Shown piece after piece: positions 1 to 12,706 of a stretch of DNA of 64,000 nucleotides. A model generated the notes under the pieces. The model did not search any database. It had not been told where the DNA came from and was given only the letters and a program-made list of their open reading frames with translations. The translations under genes were made by a program, and so were the position numbers. How positions within the stretch are numbered: position 1 is the stretch's first letter; each line of letters opens with the position of its first letter. Origin of the DNA: Sambucus nigra (lineage: Eukaryota; Streptophyta; Magnoliopsida; Dipsacales; Adoxaceae); contig OX422214.1 of the NCBI GenBank assembly GCA_949130495.1, positions 254,328,187 through 254,392,186 on the forward strand, written 5' to 3'.

Positions 1-1022
1 TGATCCTTATGTACGTGATGTACCGGGATAGATAGCAGAGTATGTGTGCAACGCAGCTTAGGCTCGGGGTGCTTATATTATATATTTATGTTGTGGGAAA
101 TATACACTTAATAAACTGGGAACTTTCATATGGTATTGTGTGTATAACTATGGAATAACAAAAGGGATGATCTATAATGAGTTATATTACTTTTATGTGA
201 GAACCTGAATTTACGTTAAGCCCCTATTTTAAATGAGATCATTAATGTTAATGGGAACCGAGTAATAAGGGTAGAACCTATGACAGTCTAGCTAGATATG
301 ATGTCACTTAGCTAGTGGTTAGACGGGTACTTACGTTAGGGGTGCACAGTTAGACGAGAGGTGAGAATTGCATGTGAGTGCACGTCCTAACATGTACTTT
401 GCATTTAAAGTTTTAAATGTTTTAAAGCACTTGCAGGTTTTTAAAATATCTCCACATTCGGGCTCTGACCTGTTTGCTTTCAAATCTACTTTTTGTAAAA
501 CCATTTTAGGTGCCCAACCACAAGGACACCATGCATAGGATACTCATTCAGGTGACGAGCTGTAGCTGTTTGTGGAAGCTACAGGGATTTGCTTTTAGAC
601 GCTTCTATCATTTGGATTTCGTATTCAGTATTCTTCAGTTTTAGGGCATGTTGCCCAGTTCCATTAGAGTTACATTTCCATTACAGTTTTCAGACTTTGG
701 CTTGTATTGATTCAGTATTCAGTATTTAGTTATTATTTCAGTTTGTGGATTTGTAGTGAGGAGTTTTTCCTCCAGACTTTATTTACTTTATGTGATGGTT
801 ATTCTATTTACTTAATTATAGTGAATGGTGTTATTACTCTTTATTACACTTGTTGCATGTTAATCAGACTTTAATTAAAATTTGGCACTTACTTTTTAAA
901 TACTAGGTGGTTAGTAATAATAATGTTTTCGACAGTGATGCTATTAACTGAGCCAACTTGGCATTTTGAATTAATTTAATAAAGGAGTAGCTACCCGGTA
1001 TTTAATTAGTCGGGGTGTCACA
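1..1022 (+). mobile_element. Element 1: 5' LTR, 3' part only
   Basis: This is the last 1022 bp of the 5' LTR of a Ty3/gypsy element. It aligns end to end with 7754-8774 of the 3' LTR, with about eight substitutions and one T-run indel (near 765), roughly 0.8% divergence counted by eye. The LTR ends in GTGTCACA, two bases before the primer-binding site. The missing ~1.88 kb lies left of the window. Low divergence implies a recent insertion. Confidence 0.93.
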
Positions 1023-1024
1023 GG

Positions 1025-1036
1025 TGGTATCAGAGC
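1025..1036 (+). other. Primer-binding site, element 1 (initiator-Met tRNA type)
   Basis: TGGTATCAGAGC lies two bases after the LTR end. It is the usual plant LTR-retrotransposon PBS, complementary to the 3' end of initiator methionine tRNA. Confidence 0.95.
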
Positions 1037-1206
1037 ATCAGGTTCTAGTGTCCTTTAGGATCTGTATGGCTATTATGTTTCCGTTAAGTTCTCTTTGATC
1101 TAGAGCCCTATATTTTAGGACTGTTGTACTCTTTTTGTGTATGCTTCGTTCTTCAGCTATTGTAAGTTTATAAACTGTGAACTTATAAACTTTATTCTTA
1201 TTTCAG
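1037..1206 (+). other. Untranslated leader of element 1, ending in a splice-acceptor-like site
   Basis: This is 170 bp of non-coding leader between the PBS and the original gag start. It ends in a T-rich tract and TTTCAG directly abutting ATG at 1207, an excellent match to a plant 3' splice site. Element D has TCTCAG at the equivalent position. A spliced gag mRNA is an inference. Confidence 0.5.
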
Positions 1207-4200
1207 ATGCCTCCACGACGTGCATGACGAGTTCCCAGGGATGCAACACCCGAACCCCAGCCCGCTCCAGTTCAGGGCATGATGAACGCCGCCGAGGTTG
1301 CAGCCATTGTTGCCCAAGCGGTAAATGCCGCGATTGCCGTAGTTCAGCAGGCACCACCTCAGGCGCCGGTTGCCGCGCCAGTACATGCAAATGTATTCCC
1401 GTCTGCTTGGGAACATGTACGTGACGCTTTTCAGAAAGCGCATCCGCCAAAGTTTGCAGGTAGCTCAGATGTGGTAGTCTCGAGCCAGTGGAGGAAAGAT
1501 ATGCAGAGGCACTTGAGGATGTATGAGTGCACGGACGTTCAGAAGCAGGTGCTAGCTACTTTCAAGCTAGTTGGATCTGCACTGCAGTGGTGGGAGTCTA
1601 TTACCACCGTGGAGGAGAGGGATACTCTCACTATTCAGGACTTCTGGGTGCGGTTTGACCGCAAGTACTTTCCATCCGCTGTTCATACGGAAATGAGGAG
1701 GAAATTGATGAGTCTGAGGCAAGAGGGTAAGACTGTGGCCGAGTATGAGGCCGAGTTCACAAATCTGTTGAATATCGTTCCGGATGAGATACCAACAGAA
1801 AAGAAGAAGATTGAGAAATTCACCGACGGGTTGGCATGGAGGATCCGTCAGCATCTGTTAGGGAACCTTTTGTTGGCCACTTATTCTGATGTGGTTAACG
1901 CTGCCTTGTTACACTTCCAGAACCACCGCTTTCATATGGCTAAGGGCAAGAGGTCTGGAGAGTCTAGCCATCAGGGCAGGACTGGAGGACATGGTGCCGG
2001 TGGGGCACAATCTGTTCAGGGGCAGAGGCAGAGTGAGCAGGGTTCCCAGCAGGGGGATCAGAAGAGGTTCAGATCAAGAAATTACAGGCACGGACAGGGA
2101 GGTTTCCGTCAGGGCCATCAGGGTCCAAACGGCCATCAGGGTCAACAGGGGCAGAATGGACAGCAGTTTCAGCAGGGCCAAGGGAGGCACGGTAGTGGCC
2201 ACCAGGGCCGGGGGCCGCAGGGGCAGAGAGGAGGGAACTTCCCAGGGAAGTGTTTTGTTTGTGGCAAGACTGGCCATAAACGACAGGATTGTCCTGATAG
2301 GGGCAGGGCCCCACAGCAGCAGCAGCAGGGTGCTCGCCAGGAGTCGCAGAGGCCTATGTTTCACGCCGCTCTCCCCGTACCGCCACAGATGGCAGCATTG
2401 CCACCCATTCCAGCAGTCCCAGTTCAGCAGGGGCAGCTACAGTATGGACGTGTCTACAACGTCCACCAGGCAGCAGTTCCACAGGCATCGCCCGCGATTG
2501 AGGGTACGTTTCCTATCCATGGCACCATGGGTCGGGTATTATTTGATACGGGGGCTACACATTGTTTTATAGCTACACATTTCGCGAAAGCCTTAGGATT
2601 GTTAGCTACGACAGAGAGCATAGTGACGTGTGTCGACTCACCATTGGGGAGTGGGTCACTTATATTCTTTATATGCCGGGGAGTGGGGGTAGATATTGGT
2701 AGTCTGGTATTACCTGCAGATATGTTAGTATTAGATATGCATGTTCACGATGTGATTATCGGTATGGATTGGCTCGCTGATTATAGAGCCATGATTGATT
2801 GCTTCGGTGGGAGCATTGTTTTTGCCATTCCGGGGCAAGATATGTTTGTAGTTGCGATGCCTCGCCCAGAGGGAGGCTCGACCGCTCATTTGTATTACCT
2901 AGAGGAGGATACCTCTAAGGAGGTTGTGATTCCTTTAGATTCGATTCCAGTCATCAGGGAATATTCAGATGTGTTTCAGGAGATACTAGGCCTACCGCCC
3001 AGTCGAGAGATAGACTTTGTTATAGACCTATTGCCAAATACGAGGCCTATAGCACGCGCACCGTACCGTATGGCTCCGGCAGAGATGCGAGAACTACGAG
3101 ATCAGATAGAGCAGCTGTTAGGTCAGGGCTTTATTCGCAGGAGTACCTCACCTTGGGGCGCTCCAGTTTTGTTTGTGAAGAAGAGGGACGGTTCACTGAG
3201 ATTGTGTGTGGACTATCGAGAGTGGAATAAGGTCACGATACGGAATAAGTATCCGTTGCCTCGAATCGATGACCTATTTGACCAGTTGAGGGGAGCTTCT
3301 TTCTTCTCGAAGATTGATTTGAGATCGGGATACCATCAGTTGCGTATCAGGGAGGAGGATGTCTCGAAGACTGCGTTCTTATTGAGATATGGTTCTTACG
3401 AGTTTCGGGTTATGCCTTTTGGTTTGACCAACGCTCCAGCAGTGTTTATGGACTTGATGAACAGAGTGTTCAGGGATTTCCTAGATCAGTTTGTCATTGT
3501 CTTCATCGATGATATTCTGGTTTACTCCCAGACAGAGGAGGAGCACGCCGAGCATTTGAGGCAAGTTTTGCAGACACTACGTCAGAACGAGTTGTATGCA
3601 AAGTATGAGAAATGCGGGTTTTGGTTGAAGGAGGTCCAGTTTTTGGGGCATATTATTTTCGACCGGGGAATATCTGTTGATCCGGGGAAAGTATCCGCGG
3701 TGAGGGAGTGGGGACAACCCATGACACCAACGGAGATTCGTAGTTTCCTGGGTCTAGCAGGATACTACAGGAGGTTTATTCGGGGTTTCTCGACGATAGC
3801 AGGTCCTTTGACACATCTGACTCGTAAGGGTGTGCCATTCATCTGGAGTGAAGCCTGTCAGTTGGCATTTGATGAGTTAAAGGACAAATTGACCTCAGCA
3901 CCTGTGTTAGCATTGCCGAGACCGGGAGTTGGGTATTTGGCATACACCGATGCGTCCTTGCAAGGACTTGGAGGTGTATTACAGCAGGAGAGACAGGCCA
4001 TAGCTTATGCTTCCCGTAAGCTTAAGCCTCACGAGAAGAATTACCCCACTCATGATTTGGAGTTGGCAGCAGTGGTATTTGCCCTACGGATTTTGAGGCA
4101 CTATCTTTTGGGGGAGAAGTTCCAACTGTTCACGGACCACAAGTCCCTACAGTACCTGTTCACTCAGAAGGAGTTGAACATGAGGCAAAGGAGGTGGCTT

Positions 4201-5832
4201 GAGTTTGTGAAAGACTACCAGTTCGATATCCAGTATCACCCAGGTAAGGCTAACGTGGTAGCAGACGCGTTGAGCCGTAGGCCAGCAGATGAGGTGGCAG
4301 AGGTGTGGAAGGCAAAGTGGAAAGAGTTGGGACACCAGGATGCAGTGGCCCGATCTTTCATGTCTGTGATGACCGTTACACCGCAGATTGTCACGAAGGT
4401 AGTACGGGCATAGGCTAATGACTCGTTCTGTCAGGAGCAGATAGTTCGATTACTAGCAGAGGGAGCCGAGTCCTATACCGTCAGCTCAGACGGGGGATTA
4501 CGCTTCAATGGGAGATTGGTAGTTCCAGAAGGGGAGAAACTGCGACACGAGGTGATGGCAGAGTCGCACGGCTCACGGTTCGCGGTACATCCCGGAGGGG
4601 ACAAAATGTACCAAGACATGAGACGGCAGTATTGGTGGAGCGGTATGAAGATAGATATTGCTGAGTTTGTTTCGAAATGCGCCACTTGCCAGCTAGTAAA
4701 AGTGGATCATCAGAGACCGACAGGACTTCTATAGCCGTTGGAGGTTCCGGTGTGGATGTGGGAGAGCATATCCATGGATTTTATCATGGGGTTGCCTACG
4801 TCGCAGAGGGGTCACGACTCCGTTTGGGTAATCGTGGACAGATTTTCCAAAGTCGCTCACTTTTTACCCGTAAGGACTGACTACATTACGGGACAGTATG
4901 CCCAGCTCTTCATTTCGGAGGTTGTGAGACTTCACGGTGTGCCCCTAAATATCGTGTCTGACAGAGACAAGATATTTGTTTCACGGTTTTGGGAGAGTTT
5001 CCAGGAGGCCATGGGCACGGAATTGAGGTTGAGTACGGCATATCATCCGCAGACCGATGGGCAGACAGAGCGCACGAATCAGATGTTGGAGGACATGCTA
5101 CGCATGTGCATTATTGACTTTGGGGGTGGATGGGAGCAGTACCTTCCGCTGGTGGAGTTTGCTTACAACAACTCCTATCAGTTCACTATTGGCATGGCTC
5201 CGTTTGAGGCATTGTACGGTAGGCCTTGTCGTTCCCCAGCATGTTGGTTAGAGGTGGGGGACAACAAACTACTTGGGCCGGAAGTTATTCAGGATACTTC
5301 GGCAAGGATTGAGTTGATTCGGAGTCGCATTCGGGTAGCTCAAGATAGGCAGAAGAGTTATGCTGATGCGAAGAGATTTTTCAGGGAGTTCCAAGTGGGG
5401 GACCAGGTTTTGCTCAGAGTATCTCCTATGAAGGGGATTATGCGTTTCGGGAAGAAGGGGAAGTTGGCACCGAGGTATGTGGGGCCGTTTCCTATTATTG
5501 AGCGGATCGGACCGATTACGTATAGACTTGGGTTACCGGAACATTTTCATCGGATTCACGATGTGTTTCAAATTTCCTCATTAAGGAAATACCTTAGAGA
5601 TAATTTGGCTCATTCTCACATTGCTGTGGAGGACATCGATCTCCAGCCGGATAGCTCCTACGAGGAGGGGCCGATTGCTATTTTGGACCGAAGTGAGAGG
5701 AAGCTGCGGTCAAAGATAGTTCCGTTAGTGCGTGTTCAGTGGCGATATCACAATGTCGAGGAGTCCACATGGGAGCGCGAGGATGAGATGCGCGAACGTT
5801 ATCCAGAGTTGTTTTTAGCAGGTACTTTCTAG
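1207..5832 (+). pseudogene. gag-pol: Tekay/Del-like gag-pol polyprotein with three in-frame stops
   Basis: One reading frame runs from ATG 1207 to the stop at 5830-5832, encoding the Ty3/gypsy capsid and replication polyprotein. Order: gag (about 1390-1900), CX2CX4HX4C zinc knuckle (2251-2292), aspartic protease DTG (2545-2553), reverse transcriptase with FIDD (catalytic GAT GAT 3508-3513), RNase H (TDAS, Asp at 3949), integrase HHCC (His 4567, 4588; Cys 4678, 4687), DD35E core (Asp 4777, Asp 4960, Glu 5068) and a C-terminal chromodomain-like stretch (about 5700-5820). The frame is closed by TGA 1225-1227 (seventh codon), TAG 4411-4413 and TAG 4732-4734. Next in-frame ATGs are 1276 and 1279. 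The RT box reads DYREWNK, where family members and element D have DYRELNK. PBS type, LTR length and chromodomain favour Tekay/Del. This copy looks unable to make full-length protein unless stops are read through. Confidence 0.95.
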
Positions 5833-5857
5833 TTTCGAATTTCGGGACGAAATTCAG

Positions 5858-5874
5858 TTATTAGGGGGGAAGTA
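5858..5874 (+). other. Polypurine tract, element 1
   Basis: A purine run with six G's (about 5862-5872) directly precedes the 3' LTR and would prime plus-strand DNA synthesis. Upstream is GGACGAAATT, a phrase also found before the 3' LTRs of E and F and, with slight change, element 2. Confidence 0.85.
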
Positions 5875-6250
5875 TGTAATACCCCGTATTTTTGGCTATA
5901 TTTATTTTTGGGATTAATTAAATTAAATGCGTATTAATTGGTAATTAATTCGGGTTAAAATACTAGCGAGATGAGAGTTGGTATTTGATTATATGTGCAT
6001 ATGATTACATAAGAATCTGGAATTATGAAATTTGTCGTGAGATTTATATACGGCAATTTGGGAATTTTGTTGAGACGCGTGTGACCGTCGCGTCATGGTG
6101 TATTATTTTAATTATAAAAGTGATTTTTATTTCTATTATCCGTATAATCGTTTTGAGTGCGCCAACGCGCCCGGAAGGGTCGAGATAGTCAGAAAACACT
6201 AGCCGGGGGTGTAGTTTGGGTTCCGGGATATTTTTAGGCCATACCGGCAA

Positions 6251-6257
6251 TATAAAG
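6251..6257 (+). promoter_or_regulatory. Candidate TATA box in element 1 LTR
   Basis: TATAAAG lies about 380 bp into the LTR, upstream of a GA-rich stretch. Elements E and F have their TATA boxes at a comparable position (about 430 bp in). If correct, the palindromes at 7000-7160 are transcribed. Confidence 0.4.
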
Positions 6258-6999
6258 GGTATTTTGGTAATTTCGTATTTTGGGAAATTTAAAGTGACGA
6301 AAATTGGTTAATTACATCTGATGTGGATTTGATCCACTAAGCCACTAACCAACCCATGTTAACCCAATAGGTTACGTAGGTTATTAGAATTAGGTTTCTA
6401 ATTACTTTCCAAAAGAAAACCCTAGCCACCATAGCCATTGGAGAAGAAGCTTGGAGAAAGAGAGAGAAAGGAAATTCTGCAAAAAAGCTCCATCAAACCA
6501 ACATCTAAATCAGAGATAAACTCGAGGCAAGTGACTTAATTCCATTTAATTTCGGAGAATGTTCCTTCCATGTTAGATAATTCAAATTTATGTTTGTTCT
6601 TGGAAGATAATGAAAAACCCATGAGTTTGGAAGTAGAATACTAAATTTTGATGAAAGAATTTCATGTAGAATCATATTTAGAGGAATAATCTGATGTTGA
6701 TATATCTTGTAAGACACAAAAACGGATTTGATTGGATAAATTAAGGATCTAAAAGTTTTAGGGTTCATGTTCTTAAAAAAATTGGGGAAAATGTAGAGAC
6801 TTGTGATTTAATGATATTTAGGACGAATTAATTCCTTAAAACATGTTATGAGTTGACTTTAATATATTTAGGATGAATTAGAGACCCTAAAACGTTGTTG
6901 GGATGAACTTTGGAAGAGGTTTGAGGTGTTAGAATGGATGAAAAACGAGATTAGAGAAAATCTGGGCCGAAACTGGTCCCTCGTTAGAAGACCTCCCCA

Positions 7000-7160
7000 G
7001 GTCGTTCGAACGAGCTCATTTGAACGAGCTTCTAACGAGTTGACCAGTCGCTTCTAACGAAAGGGAACTTCATTCGATAACTTCGTTCGAACGAGATTTC
7101 GTTAGAAGGTATAGTTCGTTCGAACGAACTCTCGTTCGAACAGCCTCGTTCGAACGAGCT
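7000..7160 (+). repeat. TTCGAA-type palindrome cluster in element 1 LTR
   Basis: Several copies of a TTCGAA-centred palindrome occur here. They include the perfect 18-mer AGTTCGTTCGAACGAACT at 7113-7130 and the 14-mer CTCGTTCGAACGAG at 7145-7158, plus degenerate copies at about 7002-7095. The core is TCGA with T/A and C/G arms. The same cluster in the 5' LTR would be outside the window. Confidence 0.9.
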
Positions 7161-9422
7161 GGCAGTTTAGGCCTTTTTGGCCTGTTTTGATTTTGGGAGT
7201 CCCGTAAACTTGTTCGAGGATTGAGATAACATTCCTTTGATGATATATTGATAGATTTGGGACATTTGGGTTATAATGAGGAGTAAGTTACAAAAATTGT
7301 GGAACGAATCAAATAGACATTTGAGTCGAGACGTGAGTGCCTACTACGACGCGAGAGTAAATTATGGCGCGTATAAATATGGACTGGGATTATATAAGTT
7401 GTATATATATTTAGTTGGTACGAGAATGCGATAAGTACTACAATTAAACTACGGTGATTACTAAGATGTGTGCTTACTTAGTATTGGTATATGATTTGTG
7501 TGTATGACATACCTACCATACTTGCTATCACGGGAGGTTTGCGTTCGCTTAGGGCCCTCTAATCCTTGTGTTGCCCGGATTTAGACTGGTCACCTCGATG
7601 AACATAGGTCAGAGAAGGACTTATTGGGATGTTAATAAGTCTGTTGATCGTGGGAGCGCAGGTATGTGCGTGACCCATGTGATATGACTGTGTTCGCCTC
7701 CATTATTTGTGATGTTGTTATCTGTGAACTATTCCTGAGAGATTCGGAATATGTGATCCTTATGTACGTGATGTACCGGGATAGATAGCAGAGTATGTGT
7801 GCAACGCAGCTTAGGCTCGGGGTGCTTATATTATATATTTATGTTGTGGGAAATATACACTTAATAAACTGGGAACTTTCATATGGTATTGTGTGTATAA
7901 CTATGGAATAACAAAAGGGATGATCTATAATGAGTTGTATTACTTTTATGTGAGAACCTGAATTTACGTTAAGCCCCTATTTTAAATGAGATCATTAATG
8001 TTAATGGGAACCGAGTAATAAGGGTAGAACCTATGACAGTCTAGCTAGATATGATGTCACTTAGCTAGTGGTTAGACGGGTACTTACGTTAGGGGTGCAC
8101 AGTTAGATGAGAGGTGAGAATTGCATGTGAGTGCACGTCCTAACATGTACTTTGCATTTAATGTTTTAAATGTTTTAAAGCACTTACAGGTTTTTAAAAT
8201 ATCTCCACATTCGGGCTCTGACCCGTTTGCTTTCAAATCTACTTTTTGTAAAACCATTTTAGGTGCCCAGCCACAAGGACACCATGCATAGGATACTCAT
8301 TCAGGTGACGAGCTGTAGCTGTTTGTGGAAGTTACAGGGATTTGCTTTTAGACGCTTCTATCATTTGGATTTCGTATTCAGTATTCTTCAGTTTTAGGGC
8401 ATGTTGCCCAGTTCCATTAGAGTTACATTTCCATTACAGTTTTCAGACTTTGGCTTGTATTGATTCAGTATTCAGTATTTAGTTATTATTTCAGTTTGTG
8501 GATTTGTAGTGAGGAGTTTTCCTCCAGACTTTATTTACTTTATGTGATGGTTATTCTATTTACTTAATTATGGTGAATGGTGTTATTACTCTTTATTACA
8601 CTTGTTGCATGTTAATCAGACTTTAATTAAAATTTGGCACTTACTTTTTAAATACTAGGTGGTTAGTAATAATAATGTTTTCGACAGTGATGCTATTAAC
8701 TGAGCCAACTTGGCATTTTGAATTAATTTAATAAAGGAGTAGCTACCCGGTATTTAATTAGTCGGGGTGTCACAAAAACCCGATATACAACATGAATCCT
8801 ACCTAGAATTTTAAAAGGAGGAAGCGACTACCAGATACATCCCGCAACAGTCCGCACATGTCACGGCTCCCAAGACTCTGGATAGAAGGTCATCCGGCGT
8901 CCCTGCGGTGGGATACCTGTGGTAATATATATATATACAAGCAGGAGAGAAAAGTAAACGGGTCAGAACCCAAATTGTGAAAAATATTTAGCAAGTGTGT
9001 TAACCGTGCATAATAATTATCGGTGCACTTATTTCATAATTAAAAGTGGAATTGCACTCTCGTGGAACCCCAACTCACCTCTCATCTAAAGGCGCGCACC
9101 TATTCGCGTCCTCAAATTTTAGTTAATTTACCCCCATTATTAGGACAACCTAACTTATCATAGGCCTAGCCTATACCCACGAGAATTTCCTTCCTAACTT
9201 AACCCAAGAATCCACCCCTTTTCTAAACACAGTTAAGTATTTATTTTCAATCATATGTGCCTTATTAGGCCTAGTGGATTCCAGTTCATACATTAACCAT
9301 ATATAATTTAATAAGTTACCCAATATGCATTGGGTTTGAAACATCGGATTTAATTTCTAATTAATAAGCATGCAAAACTATTATTGACACAAATTCGCTC
9401 CAATTTCAACGCTGTGCTGCGT

Positions 9423-9483
9423 TTCGTGCGTGAGGTGTCTCGCAAAGCGAAATCCAAACAAGGAACCACCCCGTTACACTACT
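9423..9483 (-). repeat. Hairpin module copy 1 (element 2 LTR)
   Basis: This is a minus-strand copy of the ~60 bp module. The outer arms are GGGGTG and CACCTC (one G-T wobble), the inner stem is TCGC/GCGA with loop TTT, and the shared core is TTCCTTGTTTGGATTTCGC. Confidence 0.85.
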
Positions 9484-9568
9484 CCATGTCAATGTCGATC
9501 CTGGAGATCCATTATGCCACACATAAATATTAACATAACTTCTCTCTAATCTCAACAATGCACTACGT

Positions 9569-9628
9569 TTCGTGCGTGAGGTGTCTCGCAAAGAGAAATC
9601 CAAACAAGGAACCACCTCGTTACACTAC
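9569..9628 (-). repeat. Hairpin module copy 2 (element 2 LTR)
   Basis: The outer arms are GAGGTG and CACCTC, a perfect 6 bp pair. The inner stem is weakened (TCTC opposite GCGA). It lies about 146 bp from copy 1. Confidence 0.85.
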
Positions 9629-11454
9629 TCCCGGGCAATGTCGATCCTAGAGATCCATTATACTTAACATACAACTTACTATTTCAATCACTAAGTCTAT
9701 ATTATAATATAAAAACAGCTTAATATATCCAATAATAACCTTGGGATGATGTAACCGAAATATTCCTCAAATACGATACATCAACCCCCAATTGATCTGG
9801 TACACCATAATCATCCAAGATGTACCCCAATGGAAATACCATATACTCTCATCTATAGGATATATATAAATATATATATAGGTATTTTATTCCAACCATA
9901 TATATACATTTACCATCATCATTCATCCAATAGCCAAGTGTACATACTGCATATGATGTACAAGGCTATGCACATAATATACCCGGCTATATATATATTG
10001 CCGATAAACTGCATCAATGCTATCATCTTCCCAGTGCTCGGCTCACGTAGCAATACTGGGGCCACCATGGTGGGACTAAACGACACCCATCTCGTGGTAA
10101 ACTCACGCACACGACGTCCCGGGAAGCGGTCATAGCTCCAAACCGGTAATGAGACAAAACATACCCACCACGTCTCATCCCAAAATAAATATATATATAT
10201 CATATAATAGCACACGGGACGACTATGACCTGGGGAATATCCACACCCTGCTTTTCTAGCCAGGATGCTCACCCTCTACGCGCGCAACTTCCCAATGATA
10301 GCATGAGCGGGGTATGCTTAACCAAATAAGTATATATATCATTCACATGCACAATATATATACATCCATATGATCCAATCATATGATCAAATATTAAACC
10401 ATCATATTAGGTTTAAATATCCATACCATGTATATCCATAACATAAATATATCCATATATTTATATACATACAGATAAATATCAACACATGTTCACATAT
10501 CCTTATATCAATATATATAAACTAATTCTCGTTCATATGTATAACATATATATATATATATATATACCCGGCTATAACTATACATAATCCTCAATATACA
10601 AGCCGTCACCACCATTTCCTTTAAATTTACCTCGATATGTGAATACAATCCCTCACTTGAAACATATTCAATCATTTTCCTATGATGAATAGTCTCCCAA
10701 AACCATATGTATATATCTATACATATATATTCAACATTAGGGTTATCACCCGAGAGTTTGTGTAGGAATCCATCACTACACATTTCATCCATATTCAAAA
10801 GTACGTAGTTTCCTTTAGTACTATTTAACCATAGGCACACACATGACTTAATAGTCTAAAACCTCAATTTATTCCAACCTCATTTCAAGTATTGGAATCT
10901 CAATGGTCATATCCCCATAATTACGTGTAAACTATCCTAACTAGAATTTATGCTACCGCTTATTCTAGTCGATAGTACGATCCCAAACCGTTCCCAATTT
11001 TACGTATGGTTCAATTAATTTTATGAACCCTTACTCCTATTGAGTTATCAATTGTTCCTTAGTCTAAAAATTTTCTAAGGATATGAGACCCCTCAATCTT
11101 TAAGAGTATGCGACCACTCTCTTCCATTTGGCCCCAAATTGTATCTTAACCCTATCCTATCCTTATAAGGATTTGACATAAATGTCGGCCTAGAAATCTC
11201 ACAACATTCATGGGTATTTCTTATCCAATTATTCCAGGAAGTCCCCACTATCATATACTAAGTGAGAGACCCCCTATAAGTCACCAAAAGATATCTCTTA
11301 CTTCATAAGAGAAAGCCCCAAATCAATAACCCCAACCAAAAAGGGCTAGAAGTCCCCCTAGATAAACCCCATAAACAACCATTAAGGAAGCCCCTAAGAA
11401 TAAACTCCAAAAGAAAAAGGGGAAAAGGATTTCCCATTCTAGGGCTAAAAACAG

Positions 11455-11580
11455 GGGACCGGTCGACCGGTCCCAGACCCCCGGTCGACCGCGGGTCAAA
11501 ATTTTGCCTACGAAGAAATGCAGTAGGCTTTTCCCTTAAGGCGCGGTCGACCGATCCCCAGACCGCGGTCGACCGGCCAT
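11455..11580 (-). repeat. GGTCGACC palindrome cluster in element 2 LTR
   Basis: Four GGTCGACC-centred sites occur here, including ACCGGTCGACCGGT and CGGTCGACCG. They sit about 740-865 bp from the LTR start. The context ACAGGGGACCGG is shared with element D. Confidence 0.9.
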
Positions 11581-12647
11581 ACCAGATATTCTGGCCAATT
11601 TCCCTTTCTCAACAAACCCACGAAATTTATACCCTAAAATCTCAATTCCAACCTCCAAATCTTTATCACAACATGGTTCCAAGCAAAATAAATCAACCCA
11701 AAGTTGATCTCAATCAATTCTACGCCATTAAACCCATATTTAAACATTGATTTCAAGATTTAAATCCAAAAATCTAGGTTTTGACATTAATACCCAAAAA
11801 TCCATTTCTTTAACCCACAATTATGAAATGAAATACACAAATAGCTATTTAGCAAGATTAAAAACTTTCCTCAGATTTGTAGAGGTTGGATCGTCCTCGA
11901 TGTCGTGGTTGGGCCGGAATCTCCAAGCTTTTCTTCCTCTCTCTCCTTTCCTTCTTCTTTCTCCCTCTAGGGCTTTTTCTCTCTTTCTCTAAATGAGAAA
12001 GGCTTGATCCGTAAGCCTTAAATCCTTTAAAACAATAAACCCAGTTTTAAATGTTAATACACAATTTAAATGACTCGTTTACTCCAATTCGAGCCAAACA
12101 TACTTAAAAACATTCCAGAGCCGAAATAAAACCCAATGAGAGTCATTTTGACTATTTCGACCCTTCCGGGATCGATGGTACCCCCAAAATCATCATCCAG
12201 AATGCTTTGAAATATTCTCTATTTTTGGACCTCATTTCCCAAATTTTAAAATTCTCCAATTTAATTAAATTTTATTTTCCCAAAATTTAATTTCTCAGTC
12301 TGAAAATCACGGGGTGTTACAATCTTCCCCCTTACAAAAATTTCGTCCGTGAAATTTAAGACATGCCTAGGACCTCAATATCATCTAGTCCTAACATCCA
12401 CTCTCAGGATCACTATATCGATCCTTCCTGGTTCTCATGTCGAACCATATAGTTTTAAAGCAACTACTACCCAGGGTGCCCATACACCCCGTATCCGAGT
12501 TTCCACTCGTAAAATTATGATCAAGCTCCATTAGCCTAAAATCATAATATAACCCTCAGCAATATGATCTATAACAACATACTAAATATATAAAAGTTTA
12601 AAATTTCCCAATGGTCGAACTCTCCTCAATTCCTGACACTAGCCACC

Positions 12648-12706
12648 TTCGTGCGGGGGAGGTCTCGCAAGCGAAATCCAAACAAGGAACACTCCCAATA
12701 CACTAC
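12648..12706 (-). repeat. Hairpin module copy 3 (element 2 interior)
   Basis: The core is conserved, with inner stem TCGC/GCGA and a two-base TT loop on the minus strand. The outer arms have diverged. Confidence 0.8.

Larger units (their letters stand above)
5875..8774 (+). mobile_element. Element 1: complete 3' LTR (2900 bp)
   Basis: It starts TGTAATACCCCG and ends GTGTCACA. A TATA-like TATAAAG is at 6251-6257 and a GA-rich tract at about 6440-6470. AG|GCAAGT is at 6525-6532, a palindrome cluster at about 7000-7160, and a conserved block with CTATCACGGGAGG at about 7527. The right flank AAAAC continues the LTR of element 2, so element 1 inserted there; the left target site is outside the window. 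Confidence 0.93.
8775..12321 (-). mobile_element. Element 2: 3' LTR, cut by element 1
   Basis: On the minus strand it begins TGTAACACCCCG at 12321 and runs down to 8775, where element 1 interrupts it. Bases 8775-9405 align with 14379-15016, the same element's 5' LTR. About 358 bp of the LTR end (equivalent to 14021-14378) must lie left of element 1, giving a full LTR near 3.9 kb. It holds two copies of the hairpin module and a GGTCGACC palindrome cluster. No gene was seen; long ORFs here have no recognisable domain. Confidence 0.88.

Noticed and set aside
1023..1036. tRNA-like sequence
   Set aside because: It is only the 12-base primer-binding complement of a tRNA end, not a tRNA gene; the same holds at 14007, 35681, 44807 and 56565.
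7000..7160. CRISPR-like array of short repeats
   Set aside because: Repeats are palindromes with irregular short spacing inside a plant LTR; there are no cas genes and the sequence is not prokaryotic.
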